Shown here: positions 1 through 8,280 of the stretch, in pieces
Numbering within the stretch: position 1 is the first letter of the stretch
Layout of the letters: every line of letters begins with the position of its first letter
Assembly (NCBI RefSeq): GCF_039939195.1
Contig: NZ_JBDUUH010000005.1
Location: 124,001-188,000, forward strand
Reading direction: 5' to 3'
From: Foliimonas ilicis
GTDB lineage: Bacteria > Pseudomonadota > Alphaproteobacteria > Rhizobiales > Rhizobiaceae
Length of the DNA stretch: 64,000 nt
Made by a program: the position numbers and the translations under genes
The notes under the pieces: generated by a model
Databases searched by the model: none
What the model saw: the letters and a program-made list of their open reading frames with translations, nothing else
What the model was told of the DNA's origin: nothing

Positions 1-710
1 TAGTCGATCGCATGGACGTAGTCGTCTATGTTTGATTGGGTTCCTTTCTGTAGAAACGGAGGGAACATCGTTACGCCTACGAACCCGCCTTTCTCCACAA
101 TGTAGCGGAGCTCATTGTCTGTCTTGTTGCGGGGGTGTTCTTTCAATCCCGCCGGAAGGCAATGAGAGTAAGCTACCGGCTTGCTTGATGCGTCAATTAC
201 ATCTCTCGACGTCTTGGGACCAACGTGGCTGAGGTCGCAAAGCATTCCCACCCGGTTCATTTCAACAACGACTTCACGCCCGAAATCCGAAAGGCCACTG
301 TCTCGACCTTCATAGCACCCGCTTCCAACCCAATTTTGCGTGTTATAGGTCATCTGGGCGATGCCAACGCCAAGATTTTTCAATATTTCTACGTAGCCAA
401 TCTGGTCTTCAAACGCGGTTGTATTTTGCATGCCGAGTACGATCGCGGTCTTCCCGGCCTTCTTTGCACGAAGGATATCTTCGACCGACTGAGCCTTGAT
501 GATGTCGTCGGAATATTCGCGAAACCAACCATTCCAGCGGGCGATATTTTGAACCGTTTCCTCGAAACCTTCCCAGACACTACAGGTGCAGTTCGCCGCC
601 GTGAGGCCTGACTGCCGCATCTCCTGAAAAATTTCCCCGCTCCAGTTCGAAATAATAAGGCCGTCAATGACGATGGCGTTGTCGTAAACCTGTCTCGCAG
701 TCTCGTTCAT
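1..710 (-). CDS. M19 (membrane/renal dipeptidase) family protein, C-terminus cut off by the window edge
   Basis: The reading frame starts at the ATG at 710 and stays open to base 1, giving the first 236 residues of an M19 TIM-barrel protein (usual length 320-400). Conserved pieces are DLSHVG (His162), YSHC (His183) and HPRNKTDNELR (Arg194), the usual second metal site and substrate arginine. The first metal site is altered: the family HxD after DG is replaced by DGLII (Leu18, Ile20), and the bridging Glu is Gln95 in GMQN. No signal peptide is seen, so it is probably cytoplasmic. The V4R gene lies 45 bases upstream on the same strand. In Pseudomonas aeruginosa a dipeptidase-like and a V4R-like gene sit beside dgcAB for dimethylglycine breakdown (from memory: PA5396 and PA5397), so a role in betaine catabolism is inferred. 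Peptidase activity is doubtful. Confidence 0.85.
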   Translation of the reverse strand, partial: MNETARQVYDNAIVIDGLIISNWSGEIFQEMRQSGLTAANCTCSVWEGFEETVQNIARWNGWFREYSDDIIKAQSVEDILRAKKAGKTAIVLGMQNTTAFEDQIGYVEILKNLGVGIAQMTYNTQNWVGSGCYEGRDSGLSDFGREVVVEMNRVGMLCDLSHVGPKTSRDVIDASSKPVAYSHCLPAGLKEHPRNKTDNELRYIVEKGGFVGVTMFPPFLQKGTQSNIDDYVHAID

Positions 711-755
711 TTTATTCACTCTTCCAGGTTGAATGATTATTTCCCGGCGGCGATG

Positions 756-1295
756 CTACGCGTTCGCACGGTGGTTAATTTTGATCGCGAACTTGCAGCA
801 CTCAAAGCCCATTGCTTCGCACTGGACTTCCTCGCACACTATCTCCGGAAGGCCATGGCCTTGCTGCTCGCAGACGTACTGCAGCCCCCCAACGAAAAAG
901 CCCTCGAACATGTAGCAGGTTGGATGACTAGCACCGGCTCCGCTCTCCAGTGCATAAATTGAGTTCGTCAGCGATACTTCAGCACCACTGAGATTGTCGT
1001 CTAGGCGCTCCAGCCTGAATTGGCCCCAGCCCCGTGCGGTCAGACGTTCGAGGTAATGTTCAAAAACTCTCACCTCCGACATTTCGTATTTTTGAGCTTG
1101 CTTCTGGCACCAGTAGTAGGCGGATTTTGCTCCCGCCTGTAGTAGGACGGCGCGATACTTGGACAAGCCTAAAGCGCTCTCAACTTCCTTGTGAACGTTC
1201 ACCATGAAGTGGCGCGGAATGTAGAGCATGGGCAAACCGTCCGTCTCCCAGATGCCGGTCGCTTCGTCCACATTGATATCTACAGATGGCCGCAT
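756..1295 (-). CDS. V4R (4-vinyl reductase) domain protein of unknown function, betaine-locus type
   Basis: A 179-residue soluble protein starting at the ATG at 1295, with AAGGGTG as a fair ribosome-binding site. The C-terminal half has the V4R small-molecule-binding look: GYKF-like strands, the cysteine-rich ending YVCEQQGHGLPEIVCEEVQC, then a final FECCKFAI strand. Cysteines and histidines in this part suggest metal or ligand binding. It is followed after 45 bases by the M19-like gene on the same strand, so the two are probably co-transcribed. Such V4R and M19 pairs accompany dimethylglycine/sarcosine or proline-betaine catabolic genes in pseudomonads and rhizobia (family knowledge). The biochemical role is unknown; a sensor or accessory factor for demethylation is possible. 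Confidence 0.8.
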   Translation of the reverse strand: MRPSVDINVDEATGIWETDGLPMLYIPRHFMVNVHKEVESALGLSKYRAVLLQAGAKSAYYWCQKQAQKYEMSEVRVFEHYLERLTARGWGQFRLERLDDNLSGAEVSLTNSIYALESGAGASHPTCYMFEGFFVGGLQYVCEQQGHGLPEIVCEEVQCEAMGFECCKFAIKINHRANA

Positions 1296-1441
1296 GCTTC
1301 ACCCTTGTTGAATTGTCGTTGTTTGCTTGGCGGAAGAGGATGCCCGAGAAAGCGTCTCCTTGCGGGGAACCCTTGTTATCCCGGTTTACGCGAGCGATGG
1401 GTCTGGTGATTTTCGCCACCGCTCACGCACAGGAACACGGG

Positions 1442-2800
1442 TTACAAAGCCAGGCTTTTCTCCCGGGTCCGAATTCGGCTTGAGGTTGCATTCGTTGGCA
1501 TCTCTCCAAACAGAGAGATCCCTGATGTTTCGCGAAGTGCCAGGCCGCCTGCCATTGCAAGAACTGCGATCGCCATCAGATAGAATGCCGGAGAGAGATT
1601 GTTTCCGGTGCGGTCTATCAGCCATGTGGCCATCAATGGAGCGGTGCCGCCGAAGATCGTGTAAGAGATATTATAGGTGAAAGCCGAAGCCGTATATCGC
1701 GTGCGGGTCGGGAAGGATTCGGTCATCAAAGTTGCCGTCACCACGCCGCATGCCAACGCACCAACTGCAAGCAAAAGCACCCCGCCCACCGCATAAAGCA
1801 CGGACCCGGAGCTCGCCAACGAGAAGGCAGGCAATACCGTGACGATTACCCACACACAAATCAGGCCAACCGACTTTCGCCTTCCGATGCTATCCGAGAT
1901 CCTTCCCGCGATAGGGCAGGCCAACGCTGCAAAAAAGAGAGCGACCGTCGAGACCATGAGAGATTGGGGCCGGGACAGGTTGCCAACCACCTGAAGGTAG
2001 GTCGCGAAGTAGGTCGTGAATGTATAGAAAGACAGGGCGGTGAGCGAAATGAATGCTCCGAGGCGCAGGATCGTGCTCCCCTGGCTTCGTAGAGTCTCAC
2101 TCAACGGAGAGTGCGAATGCAGGTTCTCTTCCGCCGCCATGGCTTTGAAAGCCGGCGTTTCAGCCATATGCCACCGTAAGAACAGTCCAACGATCCCCAG
2201 GGGTGCGGCGATGATGAAGGGAATACGCCAGCCCCATGTTGCCATGGCCTCACTGGAAAGGTTGCTCTCAAGTGCAAAGACAAGTAGCGCGGCCGACGCG
2301 AAAGCCGTGAATGTCGATACTGGTATAAAACTTCCGTACCATCCTCTCCGATGATTTGGAGAATGCTCCATCACATACGCAACGGAGCCCGCGTATTCTC
2401 CGCCGGCTGAAAAGCCTTGCAGACACCGCAATACAGTCAACAATATCGGTGCCATGACGCCTATACTGGCGTGTGACGGCAAAAGACCGATCAGGGTCGT
2501 AGCGCCTGCCATCATAAGGATTGTCAGGGACAGAATGCTCTTGCGTCCGACTTTGTCACCCAAAATGCCGAAGAAAATACCTCCCAGAGGGCGCATTGCG
2601 AACGCTACGGCGAAAACGCCGAACGTTTTAAGAAGGCCCAAACTGACGCTTGAACTGGGAAAGAACTGGGTTGCGATGATGGTTGCAAGGAAGCCATAAA
2701 CCGCGAAATCAAACCACTCAACAAAATTGCCGATGGTCGCTGCACTGATGACTTTTTTCAACGTAGCGGGTGATGTCTTTGGATCTGTCTGCTCTGTCAT
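1442..2800 (-). CDS. MFS transporter, metabolite:H+ symporter (ProP-like) family
   Basis: The likely start is the ATG at 2800, preceded by GGGAG, giving 452 residues. A longer in-frame extension to 2980 has unrelated, non-hydrophobic sequence and is rejected. The protein shows 12 hydrophobic segments and hallmark motifs of the MHS subfamily: IGNFVEWFDFAVYG near residue 24, RPLGGIFFGILGDKVGRK in the loop between helices 2 and 3, and RCLQGFSAGGEYAG in helix 5. Members import betaine, proline, shikimate, dicarboxylates or similar solutes with protons across the inner membrane. The V4R and M19-like genes downstream on the same strand and the GATase1-AraC regulator nearby make a betaine or quaternary-ammonium compound the most likely substrate, but this is inference. 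Confidence 0.9.
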   Translation of the reverse strand: MTEQTDPKTSPATLKKVISAATIGNFVEWFDFAVYGFLATIIATQFFPSSSVSLGLLKTFGVFAVAFAMRPLGGIFFGILGDKVGRKSILSLTILMMAGATTLIGLLPSHASIGVMAPILLTVLRCLQGFSAGGEYAGSVAYVMEHSPNHRRGWYGSFIPVSTFTAFASAALLVFALESNLSSEAMATWGWRIPFIIAAPLGIVGLFLRWHMAETPAFKAMAAEENLHSHSPLSETLRSQGSTILRLGAFISLTALSFYTFTTYFATYLQVVGNLSRPQSLMVSTVALFFAALACPIAGRISDSIGRRKSVGLICVWVIVTVLPAFSLASSGSVLYAVGGVLLLAVGALACGVVTATLMTESFPTRTRYTASAFTYNISYTIFGGTAPLMATWLIDRTGNNLSPAFYLMAIAVLAMAGGLALRETSGISLFGEMPTNATSSRIRTREKSLAL

Positions 2801-3170
2801 GCCGATTTCTCCCGAATCTGACAATTGAAGATGAACGGACCTTCGACACTTTCCAAAGCAAAGGGATCGTTGACCCCTTTGCCGAACCATCAGGATATTT
2901 TTTTGTGTTTTCCCTGAATCTTCGGATGAGTGGCATCGCTCGCGTCCAACCCCCCACAGTCCACCCTTGATGGGTGACACATGGGTATTTCAGAGGAGAA
3001 TACCCGACGCTGCATCAACGCAGTCGTCGCGTTTTAACAATGGAACGTAGCAGCCAGAAGCCACAGCATTCGATGTCAATCCTCCCAATAAGGATCGGGG
3101 TTCAAAGTGCGTTTGTAAAATATCGATGAGTGTTTTATTGATAACCTGCAGATATTAATGGAGATCACTC
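2801..3170. other. Intergenic region between divergent MFS and LysR genes
   Basis: These 370 bases separate the divergent transporter (start 2800) and LysR (start 3171) genes. They must hold both promoters and probably the LysR binding site. The stretch next to the LysR gene (about 3115-3160) is AT-rich. I see no convincing small gene, and no single inverted repeat strong enough to name as the operator. Confidence 0.5.
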
Positions 3171-4094
3171 ATGGGTGTTGATTTGCGCCATCTGCGCGCA
3201 TTTTTGGTGCTCGGAAATGAGCTGCACTTCGGCCGGGCTGCAGACAATCTTCGGATTGCGCAACCAGCTCTGTCCAAAACAATTCAGCAATTAGAGGCCG
3301 AGATAGGTACATCGCTGCTCATTCGGTCAACCCGCCGCGTTGAGCTGACCGAGGCCGGGAGGGTATTTCTTGCCGAAATCTCCGGGATAACAGGTCAAAT
3401 CGACCTGGCGATCTCAAGGACCCGCAAAGCGGCCCGCGGCCTGCAGGGTGAGTTGCGCGTGGCCTATACCGATTTTGCAATCAACGGCAAACTGCCAGAG
3501 TTTCTAAGAGATTTTAATCTGGCCTATCCTGATATCCATCTGGATCTGATTTTTATGCCGACAGTGCGCCAGCATGTCGCCATTCTTCAAAACACGATTG
3601 ACGTTGGCTTCATGTACGGTGAATTTGATCATCAGGCCACGGACACCCTGATCTTTGATGAGAACGAATATGTCGTGGTGCTCGCCTCTGATCATCCGCT
3701 CGCAAAAAAAGAAACCCTGACCTTGGCTGAGTTGAAAAATGAGAAATTCGTCTTCGGCACGGGCGATAGTTGGGTCGTATTTCGCCAGCAGATTTTTGCG
3801 AAATGCCGATCGAAAGGGTTTTTTCCAGATATCGCTTTGGAGGCGACCAATAGCGATGGGATATTTGGACTTGTGATCGTCGGTGCGGGGGTGGCCATAT
3901 ACTCGAGCTGCATAGGAAACATGGCCAGGCAAGGGGTTGCGGTTCGCCGGCTAAGCGACTTAACTGAGAAATTGCCGATTACGGCAGTATGGGACCGCAG
4001 TAACCGTTCGAACGTCCTGGGTACTTTTCTCAAGCATTTGCGGAAAACAACGGATCGGCGACTTGGACCAAAGACCGCGTTGAAATTCGGATGA
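3171..4094 (+). CDS. LysR family transcriptional regulator
   Basis: 307 residues with the standard LysR layout. An N-terminal winged helix-turn-helix (LRHLRAFLVLGNELHFGRAA, then AQPALSKTIQQLE, about residues 4-62) is followed by a periplasmic-binding-protein-like effector domain (about 90-295). The start at 3171 has GGAG 7 bases upstream. It is divergent from the MHS transporter, the usual arrangement for a LysR protein controlling its neighbour. The effector cannot be read from sequence; the neighbours suggest a betaine-like or other transported organic cation or acid. The GATase1-AraC gene follows 59 bases downstream on the same strand and could be co-transcribed. Confidence 0.93.
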   Translation: MGVDLRHLRAFLVLGNELHFGRAADNLRIAQPALSKTIQQLEAEIGTSLLIRSTRRVELTEAGRVFLAEISGITGQIDLAISRTRKAARGLQGELRVAYTDFAINGKLPEFLRDFNLAYPDIHLDLIFMPTVRQHVAILQNTIDVGFMYGEFDHQATDTLIFDENEYVVVLASDHPLAKKETLTLAELKNEKFVFGTGDSWVVFRQQIFAKCRSKGFFPDIALEATNSDGIFGLVIVGAGVAIYSSCIGNMARQGVAVRRLSDLTEKLPITAVWDRSNRSNVLGTFLKHLRKTTDRRLGPKTALKFG

Positions 4095-4153
4095 TTTTTC
4101 GAAATAAACCGTCTTTCTGAACCCGTTATGAAACGTGGAGAGCCCTAAAACCA

Positions 4154-5143
4154 ATGGCCAAGAAGTTTGCATTTCTTCTGGTCCATGACTTTACGCTGTC
4201 GCCCCTCTCGCTTTTTATCGACACGTTGCGTTTGGCGGGCGATGAGGGAGATCGGAGCCGTAGGGTCGAATTCGACTGGCAGATTGTAGGCGAACGCGGC
4301 CTGCCTATGCGGGCTAGTTGTGGCGTTGAACTGCTTCCGACAAAGAAAATGGGTAATCCAGAGGACTTCGACAACATCGTCGTCGTTGGCGGCCTTCTCG
4401 ACACCAATCGAGGCCTCAGCTCTGAAAAGGAGGCCTTCCTTTTGCGCGCTGCCGAGAAGAAGGTTCCCCTCACTGCACTTTGCACGGGAAGCTTTGTGCT
4501 GGCACGATACGGATTGCTGGATGGCTACAGCGCTGCTGTTAGCTGGTTTCATATCAAAGACTTTCGAGCATCGTTCCCGGATGTGAATGCCCATGCGGAT
4601 ACTCTGTACTCTGTCGATCGCGGCCGCTCGACATGTGCTGGAGGCACAGGTGCCGCGGATCTGGCCGGCTATTTCGTATCGCAATTCATTGGTCAGAAGG
4701 CGGCTGAAAAAGCCGCGAAGATCCTTGTCCTCGATCGAATCCGAAACACCAGAGATGTTCAGCCCGTTGGCGATCTTTATCCTGAAGCTTCGAGCCGCGC
4801 TGTGAAGCGGGCCTTGCTTCTGATGGAAAGTAATCTTCAGGAGAAAGTATCGGTTACCGAGATCGCAAGCAGACTGAGTTGCTCAAGGCGCCAGTTGGAG
4901 CGCCTTTTCGGGGTTGAGCTCGGTATCAGCCCGATGGCGGCCTACTTGGCTCTGCGAGTGCATTATGCCAGGTCCCTTCTGGAGACCAGTGACTTGCAGA
5001 TAGGCGAAATCGCATACAGATGCGGGTTCAGCAATGCCGGGCATTTTAGCCGTGTATTCCGTCAGCATACGGGTATCACACCGACGAACCTCAGGCGTCC
5101 TAACCGCGTTTCAGGAGTGTCAAAAAAAATTGTGAATGCGTAG
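4154..5143 (+). CDS. GlxA/GbdR-type regulator: DJ-1/PfpI-like GATase1 domain plus AraC helix-turn-helix
   Basis: 329 residues in two domains. Residues 5-190 form a class I glutamine-amidotransferase-like domain with the nucleophile-elbow sequence ALCTGSFVLA, as in DJ-1/PfpI sensors. Residues 215-320 are an AraC-type double helix-turn-helix (VTEIASRLSCSRRQLERLF and IGEIAYRCGFSNAGHFSRVF). GbdR, CdhR and ArgR of pseudomonads have this architecture and sense glycine betaine/dimethylglycine, carnitine or arginine. With the M19/V4R pair and an MHS transporter within 4 kb, a GbdR-like role is the best inference. It follows the LysR gene by 59 bases and may share its transcript. Confidence 0.9.
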   Translation: MAKKFAFLLVHDFTLSPLSLFIDTLRLAGDEGDRSRRVEFDWQIVGERGLPMRASCGVELLPTKKMGNPEDFDNIVVVGGLLDTNRGLSSEKEAFLLRAAEKKVPLTALCTGSFVLARYGLLDGYSAAVSWFHIKDFRASFPDVNAHADTLYSVDRGRSTCAGGTGAADLAGYFVSQFIGQKAAEKAAKILVLDRIRNTRDVQPVGDLYPEASSRAVKRALLLMESNLQEKVSVTEIASRLSCSRRQLERLFGVELGISPMAAYLALRVHYARSLLETSDLQIGEIAYRCGFSNAGHFSRVFRQHTGITPTNLRRPNRVSGVSKKIVNA

Positions 5144-5275
5144 AGGCGGCGAGCCTGCCTTAACTGTAAAAAGATTGCTGAGGGCGCGTGTAGCCTACTA
5201 TCCTGCTTCCCGCGAGTCTTCAGCTTTTGTGTTTTATTTCAAAAGTTGGCTACACAACCCGTGCTATGCTCGATC

Positions 5276-5743
5276 TCAGGGCACCGGCACAAAAAGCCCG
5301 ATTTTCAGTTCCTTCAGAACCACGTTGGTATGAATCCGCCTGATTTGCGGATTCTCCGCCATGATGTGGGCAGTGATGTCGTCATATTGCGATACATCTT
5401 CGGCCGTGATGATGGCGATAATATCGACGGCGCCAGTGACATAATAGACCTGCTGGATATGTGGCTGCTGAGCGGCCCATAGGCGGAATTTCGACAAGGC
5501 GTCGTAGTTTTCCCGTTCGATCTCCATGCCGGTAATGAAGGTCATGATATTGCCGAGGGCCTTACGATCCAGAACGGCGATCTCGCTCGAGATGACGCGC
5601 GATTGCCGCATCCGCTTCAGCCGTCTTTGAACTGCCGATGCGGAGAGCCCAATCATATCGGCGATCGTTTCCGCCTTGAGCTGACAATCGCCCTGCACAA
5701 GCCGCAAAATTTCCTTGTCGAACTGGTCAAGCGGCTCAGGCAT
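5276..5743 (-). CDS. Lrp/AsnC family transcriptional regulator
   Basis: 155 residues from the ATG at 5743 (MPEPLDQFDKEILRLVQ). This start is set by GGAGG 5 bases upstream; an ATG at 5755 lies inside that ribosome-binding site, and the longer extension to 5815 has no family similarity. An N-terminal AsnC helix-turn-helix (KAETIADMIGLSASAVQRRL, about 20-60) precedes a RAM/Lrp C-terminal domain (about 70-150) with the YYVTGAVDIIAIITAED strand that forms effector-binding oligomers. It is divergent from the PLP enzyme at 6047. Lrp-type regulators commonly control adjacent amino-acid catabolic genes, for example MdeR on methionine gamma-lyase in Pseudomonas putida, so it probably senses a sulfur or other amino acid here. 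Confidence 0.92.
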   Translation of the reverse strand: MPEPLDQFDKEILRLVQGDCQLKAETIADMIGLSASAVQRRLKRMRQSRVISSEIAVLDRKALGNIMTFITGMEIERENYDALSKFRLWAAQQPHIQQVYYVTGAVDIIAIITAEDVSQYDDITAHIMAENPQIRRIHTNVVLKELKIGLFVPVP

Positions 5744-6046
5744 GGGTGCCTCCATTATGTAATGATCGCGCAATCTAGCAGAGCAAAATGCGGCAATTAT
5801 GCATATCAGAATCAAATATTGCGGTTTATCCGCACATGGGGACTATGGATGCGGTTTGCTCCCGATGTGCATTTGTATGAGCGGCAGTGCCATCATCACT
5901 ATGCAGGAAAGGTCGTTTCGTGCGGTCTTTCTGCGCAAATATGGTTTTTCATCGACTTTTTCTGCTTTTAAATGGTTAGAAACGGCGTCGAGACGCGTTC
6001 AAAGTCTTTAGATTCACGCTGATTTGCATCGTGAAAAGGCCTCGTA

Positions 6047-7309
6047 ATGCCCGTAACATCCCGTTCCATTTGCTTGCAGAGGGCAAGCCAGAACGATGCC
6101 GCGCCGGCGCGGGCATTGGATTGGCAAACGCTCGCGCTCGATGGCGGGTTGATCATCGATCCGAGCACAAAGGCGATTGCGCCGAACATTTCCATGTCGG
6201 TGAACAACACGCTTGTTCCAGGTGAGGGCGCATTCTCCGCCGACGGCGTGTCTGATCTCTCCGACTTGCCGTTCCTTTATGCGCGCTGGACGAACCCGAC
6301 GGTGCGCCAGCTCGAACAGCGCATGGCAGCGATCGAGGGAACAGAAGAAGCGCTGGCGACGGCGACCGGTATCGCGGCAATCGCCGCAATCTTCCTGACG
6401 CTGCTTCGGCAGGGGGACCATCTTATCGTCAGCGATGTATGCTATGCGGGCGCGAACGAACTGGCGCGTCGCATCCTTCCCGATTTCGGCATTGAAGTGA
6501 CTGCGGTCAACATGTCAGACCACGATGAGCTCATCGCGGCGTTTCGGCCGAATACCAAGCTTGTCCATTGCGAGACGCCCTGCAATCCGATCCTGCGCCT
6601 GACCGATCTCTCCTTTGTTACGCAAGCAGCGCATGCGCGTGGTGCATTCGTGTCTGTCGACTCGACTTTTGCAACGCCCGTCGGAACGCGCCCGGTTGAG
6701 TTTGGCGTCGATTTCATCGTCCATTCTCTAACGAAATTCATCAACGGCCATGGTGATGCGCTGGGCGGGGTTGTATGCGGCACCAAGGAGCTGATCGCGA
6801 AAATCCGCGCGCGAGCCGGCGTCTATCTGGGCGCGGCGATGTCGGCGCAGAATGCCTGGCTGATTATGCGCGGCGTAGACACGCTATATCCGCGGATGAA
6901 GGCAATTGCCGACTCGTCGATGATCGTTGCGCAAACCTTGTCGCATCATCCATCGGTTCGCGCCGTTACCTATCCGGGCCTCGAAAGCCACCCGCAGCAC
7001 GATCTTGCAAAGCGCCAGATGTCGAACTTTGGCGGTATGATAACCTTCCAGGTGGACGACCCGCAGTCTATGGCGGCGCAACTCGCAGAGAGACTGCGGA
7101 TCGTCCACTATGCATTCTCGCTTGGCCATCAGCGTAGTATTGTCGTCCTTCTCGATACGGCGGAAATGATGAAATCGACTTACCAACTGAAGGGTGAACA
7201 GTTGCAGTCATACCGGGCGTTTGCAGGCGACGGTATCTTCCGGTTATCGATCGGGTTGGAAGCGACCGGCGACCTCATTCAGGATCTGGATCAGGCTCTT
7301 CGCGCCTGA
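6047..7309 (+). CDS. PLP-dependent trans-sulfuration enzyme (cystathionine gamma-synthase/lyase or methionine gamma-lyase family)
   Basis: 420 residues of the Cys/Met metabolism fold-type I PLP family. The Schiff-base lysine is Lys230 in HSLTKFINGH. Other family marks are YARWTNPT (residues 79-86, phosphate-binding Tyr/Arg from the partner subunit) and VDSTFATP (Asp205, pyridine N contact). The active-site tyrosine is Tyr133 in DVCYAGANE; the Cys of methionine gamma-lyases that sits two residues later is Ala here, so methionine gamma-lyase is not assured. AAAGG lies 7 bases before the start. It is divergent from the Lrp gene and 51 bases ahead of a homocysteine S-methyltransferase gene, so a role in methionine/homocysteine or S-methylmethionine turnover is likely. 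Confidence 0.93.
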   Translation: MPVTSRSICLQRASQNDAAPARALDWQTLALDGGLIIDPSTKAIAPNISMSVNNTLVPGEGAFSADGVSDLSDLPFLYARWTNPTVRQLEQRMAAIEGTEEALATATGIAAIAAIFLTLLRQGDHLIVSDVCYAGANELARRILPDFGIEVTAVNMSDHDELIAAFRPNTKLVHCETPCNPILRLTDLSFVTQAAHARGAFVSVDSTFATPVGTRPVEFGVDFIVHSLTKFINGHGDALGGVVCGTKELIAKIRARAGVYLGAAMSAQNAWLIMRGVDTLYPRMKAIADSSMIVAQTLSHHPSVRAVTYPGLESHPQHDLAKRQMSNFGGMITFQVDDPQSMAAQLAERLRIVHYAFSLGHQRSIVVLLDTAEMMKSTYQLKGEQLQSYRAFAGDGIFRLSIGLEATGDLIQDLDQALRA

Positions 7310-7360
7310 CGCAACGAGATCGGGTTTGTCCCCAAAGTAACGAGAGCAAGGAATAAACCG

Positions 7361-8263
7361 ATGACGAAAATACGAATCCTCGATGGAGGCATGAGCCGCG
7401 AACTTCAGCGTCTGGGGGCCGAACTCCGCCAGCCGGAATGGTCGGCTCTGGCTCTGATCGACAGCCCCGACATTGTGCGTCAGGTGCACCAGGAGTTCAT
7501 CGAGGCGGGTTCCGATGTCGTGACGACCAACAGCTATGCGCTGGTGCCTTATCATATTGGCGAAGAGCGCTTCCGCGAGCAGGGTGCTGGCCTGATCGCC
7601 CTTTCCGGACGGCTGGCTCGTCAGGCAGCCGATGCGTATCCTGATCGAAAGATACTCGTGGCCGGTTCACTGCCCCCGATCTTCGGTTCCTACGAACCCC
7701 AATTATTCCAGCCCCAACACGTACAGGAATATCTGGCCGTTCTCGTTGAAAACCTGTCGCCCTTTGTAGACGTGTGGCTTGGGGAAACGCTGAGCCTGAT
7801 CGCGGAAGGCGAAGCGGTGCGTATTGCGGTGGCTGGAACAGGCAAGCCGTTCTGGGTTTCATTCACGCTCGCGGATACTACAGAAGATGAAAGCACTCCG
7901 GCTCGTTTGCGATCCGGCGAGACTGTGGAAGAGGCAGCGAAGTGGGCGGCGGGCTCCGGTGCGCAGGCACTTCTTTTCAACTGCAGCCGTCCTGAGATTA
8001 TGGCCAAGGCAGTGGCGACCGCCGCGAAAGTTTTCGCTGCGGCACGAGCCAGCCTCGAAATAGGCGTATACGCCAATGCCTTCGAAGCCGAGGAGGAAGG
8101 AGCTGCCAACGAGACGCTGCATGATGTGCGCGCCGACTTGACCGATCAGCAATACAACCGTTTTGCCTGCGAATGGGTTGAAGCGGGAGCGACTCTGGTT
8201 GGCGGATGCTGCGGCATCGGTGCAAACCATATTCGCGGACTGTGCCAGGCCGTTCGCGCCTGA
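7361..8263 (+). CDS. Homocysteine S-methyltransferase family protein
   Basis: 300 residues spanning the full homocysteine-methyltransferase barrel. The start DGGMSRELQRLG matches the family N-terminus. The zinc-thiolate ligands are visible: Cys208 in LLFNCS and Cys283-Cys284 in VGGCCGIG. TTNSYA at residues 55-60 is another conserved strand. The reaction is methyl transfer from S-methylmethionine, S-adenosylmethionine or a methylated betaine/thetin to homocysteine, giving methionine in the cytoplasm. AAGGA lies 8 bases before the start. The upstream PLP enzyme and the divergent Lrp regulator suggest a small sulfur-amino-acid unit. Which methyl donor is used cannot be read from sequence; the betaine-type locus nearby makes a betaine donor conceivable. 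Confidence 0.92.
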   Translation: MTKIRILDGGMSRELQRLGAELRQPEWSALALIDSPDIVRQVHQEFIEAGSDVVTTNSYALVPYHIGEERFREQGAGLIALSGRLARQAADAYPDRKILVAGSLPPIFGSYEPQLFQPQHVQEYLAVLVENLSPFVDVWLGETLSLIAEGEAVRIAVAGTGKPFWVSFTLADTTEDESTPARLRSGETVEEAAKWAAGSGAQALLFNCSRPEIMAKAVATAAKVFAAARASLEIGVYANAFEAEEEGAANETLHDVRADLTDQQYNRFACEWVEAGATLVGGCCGIGANHIRGLCQAVRA

Positions 8264-8280
8264 GCGTTTGGCTTCTCTCG

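Noticed and set aside
2801..2980. N-terminal extension of the MHS transporter frame
   Set aside because: The extra 60 residues are not hydrophobic or conserved, and GGGAG stands just before the ATG at 2800.
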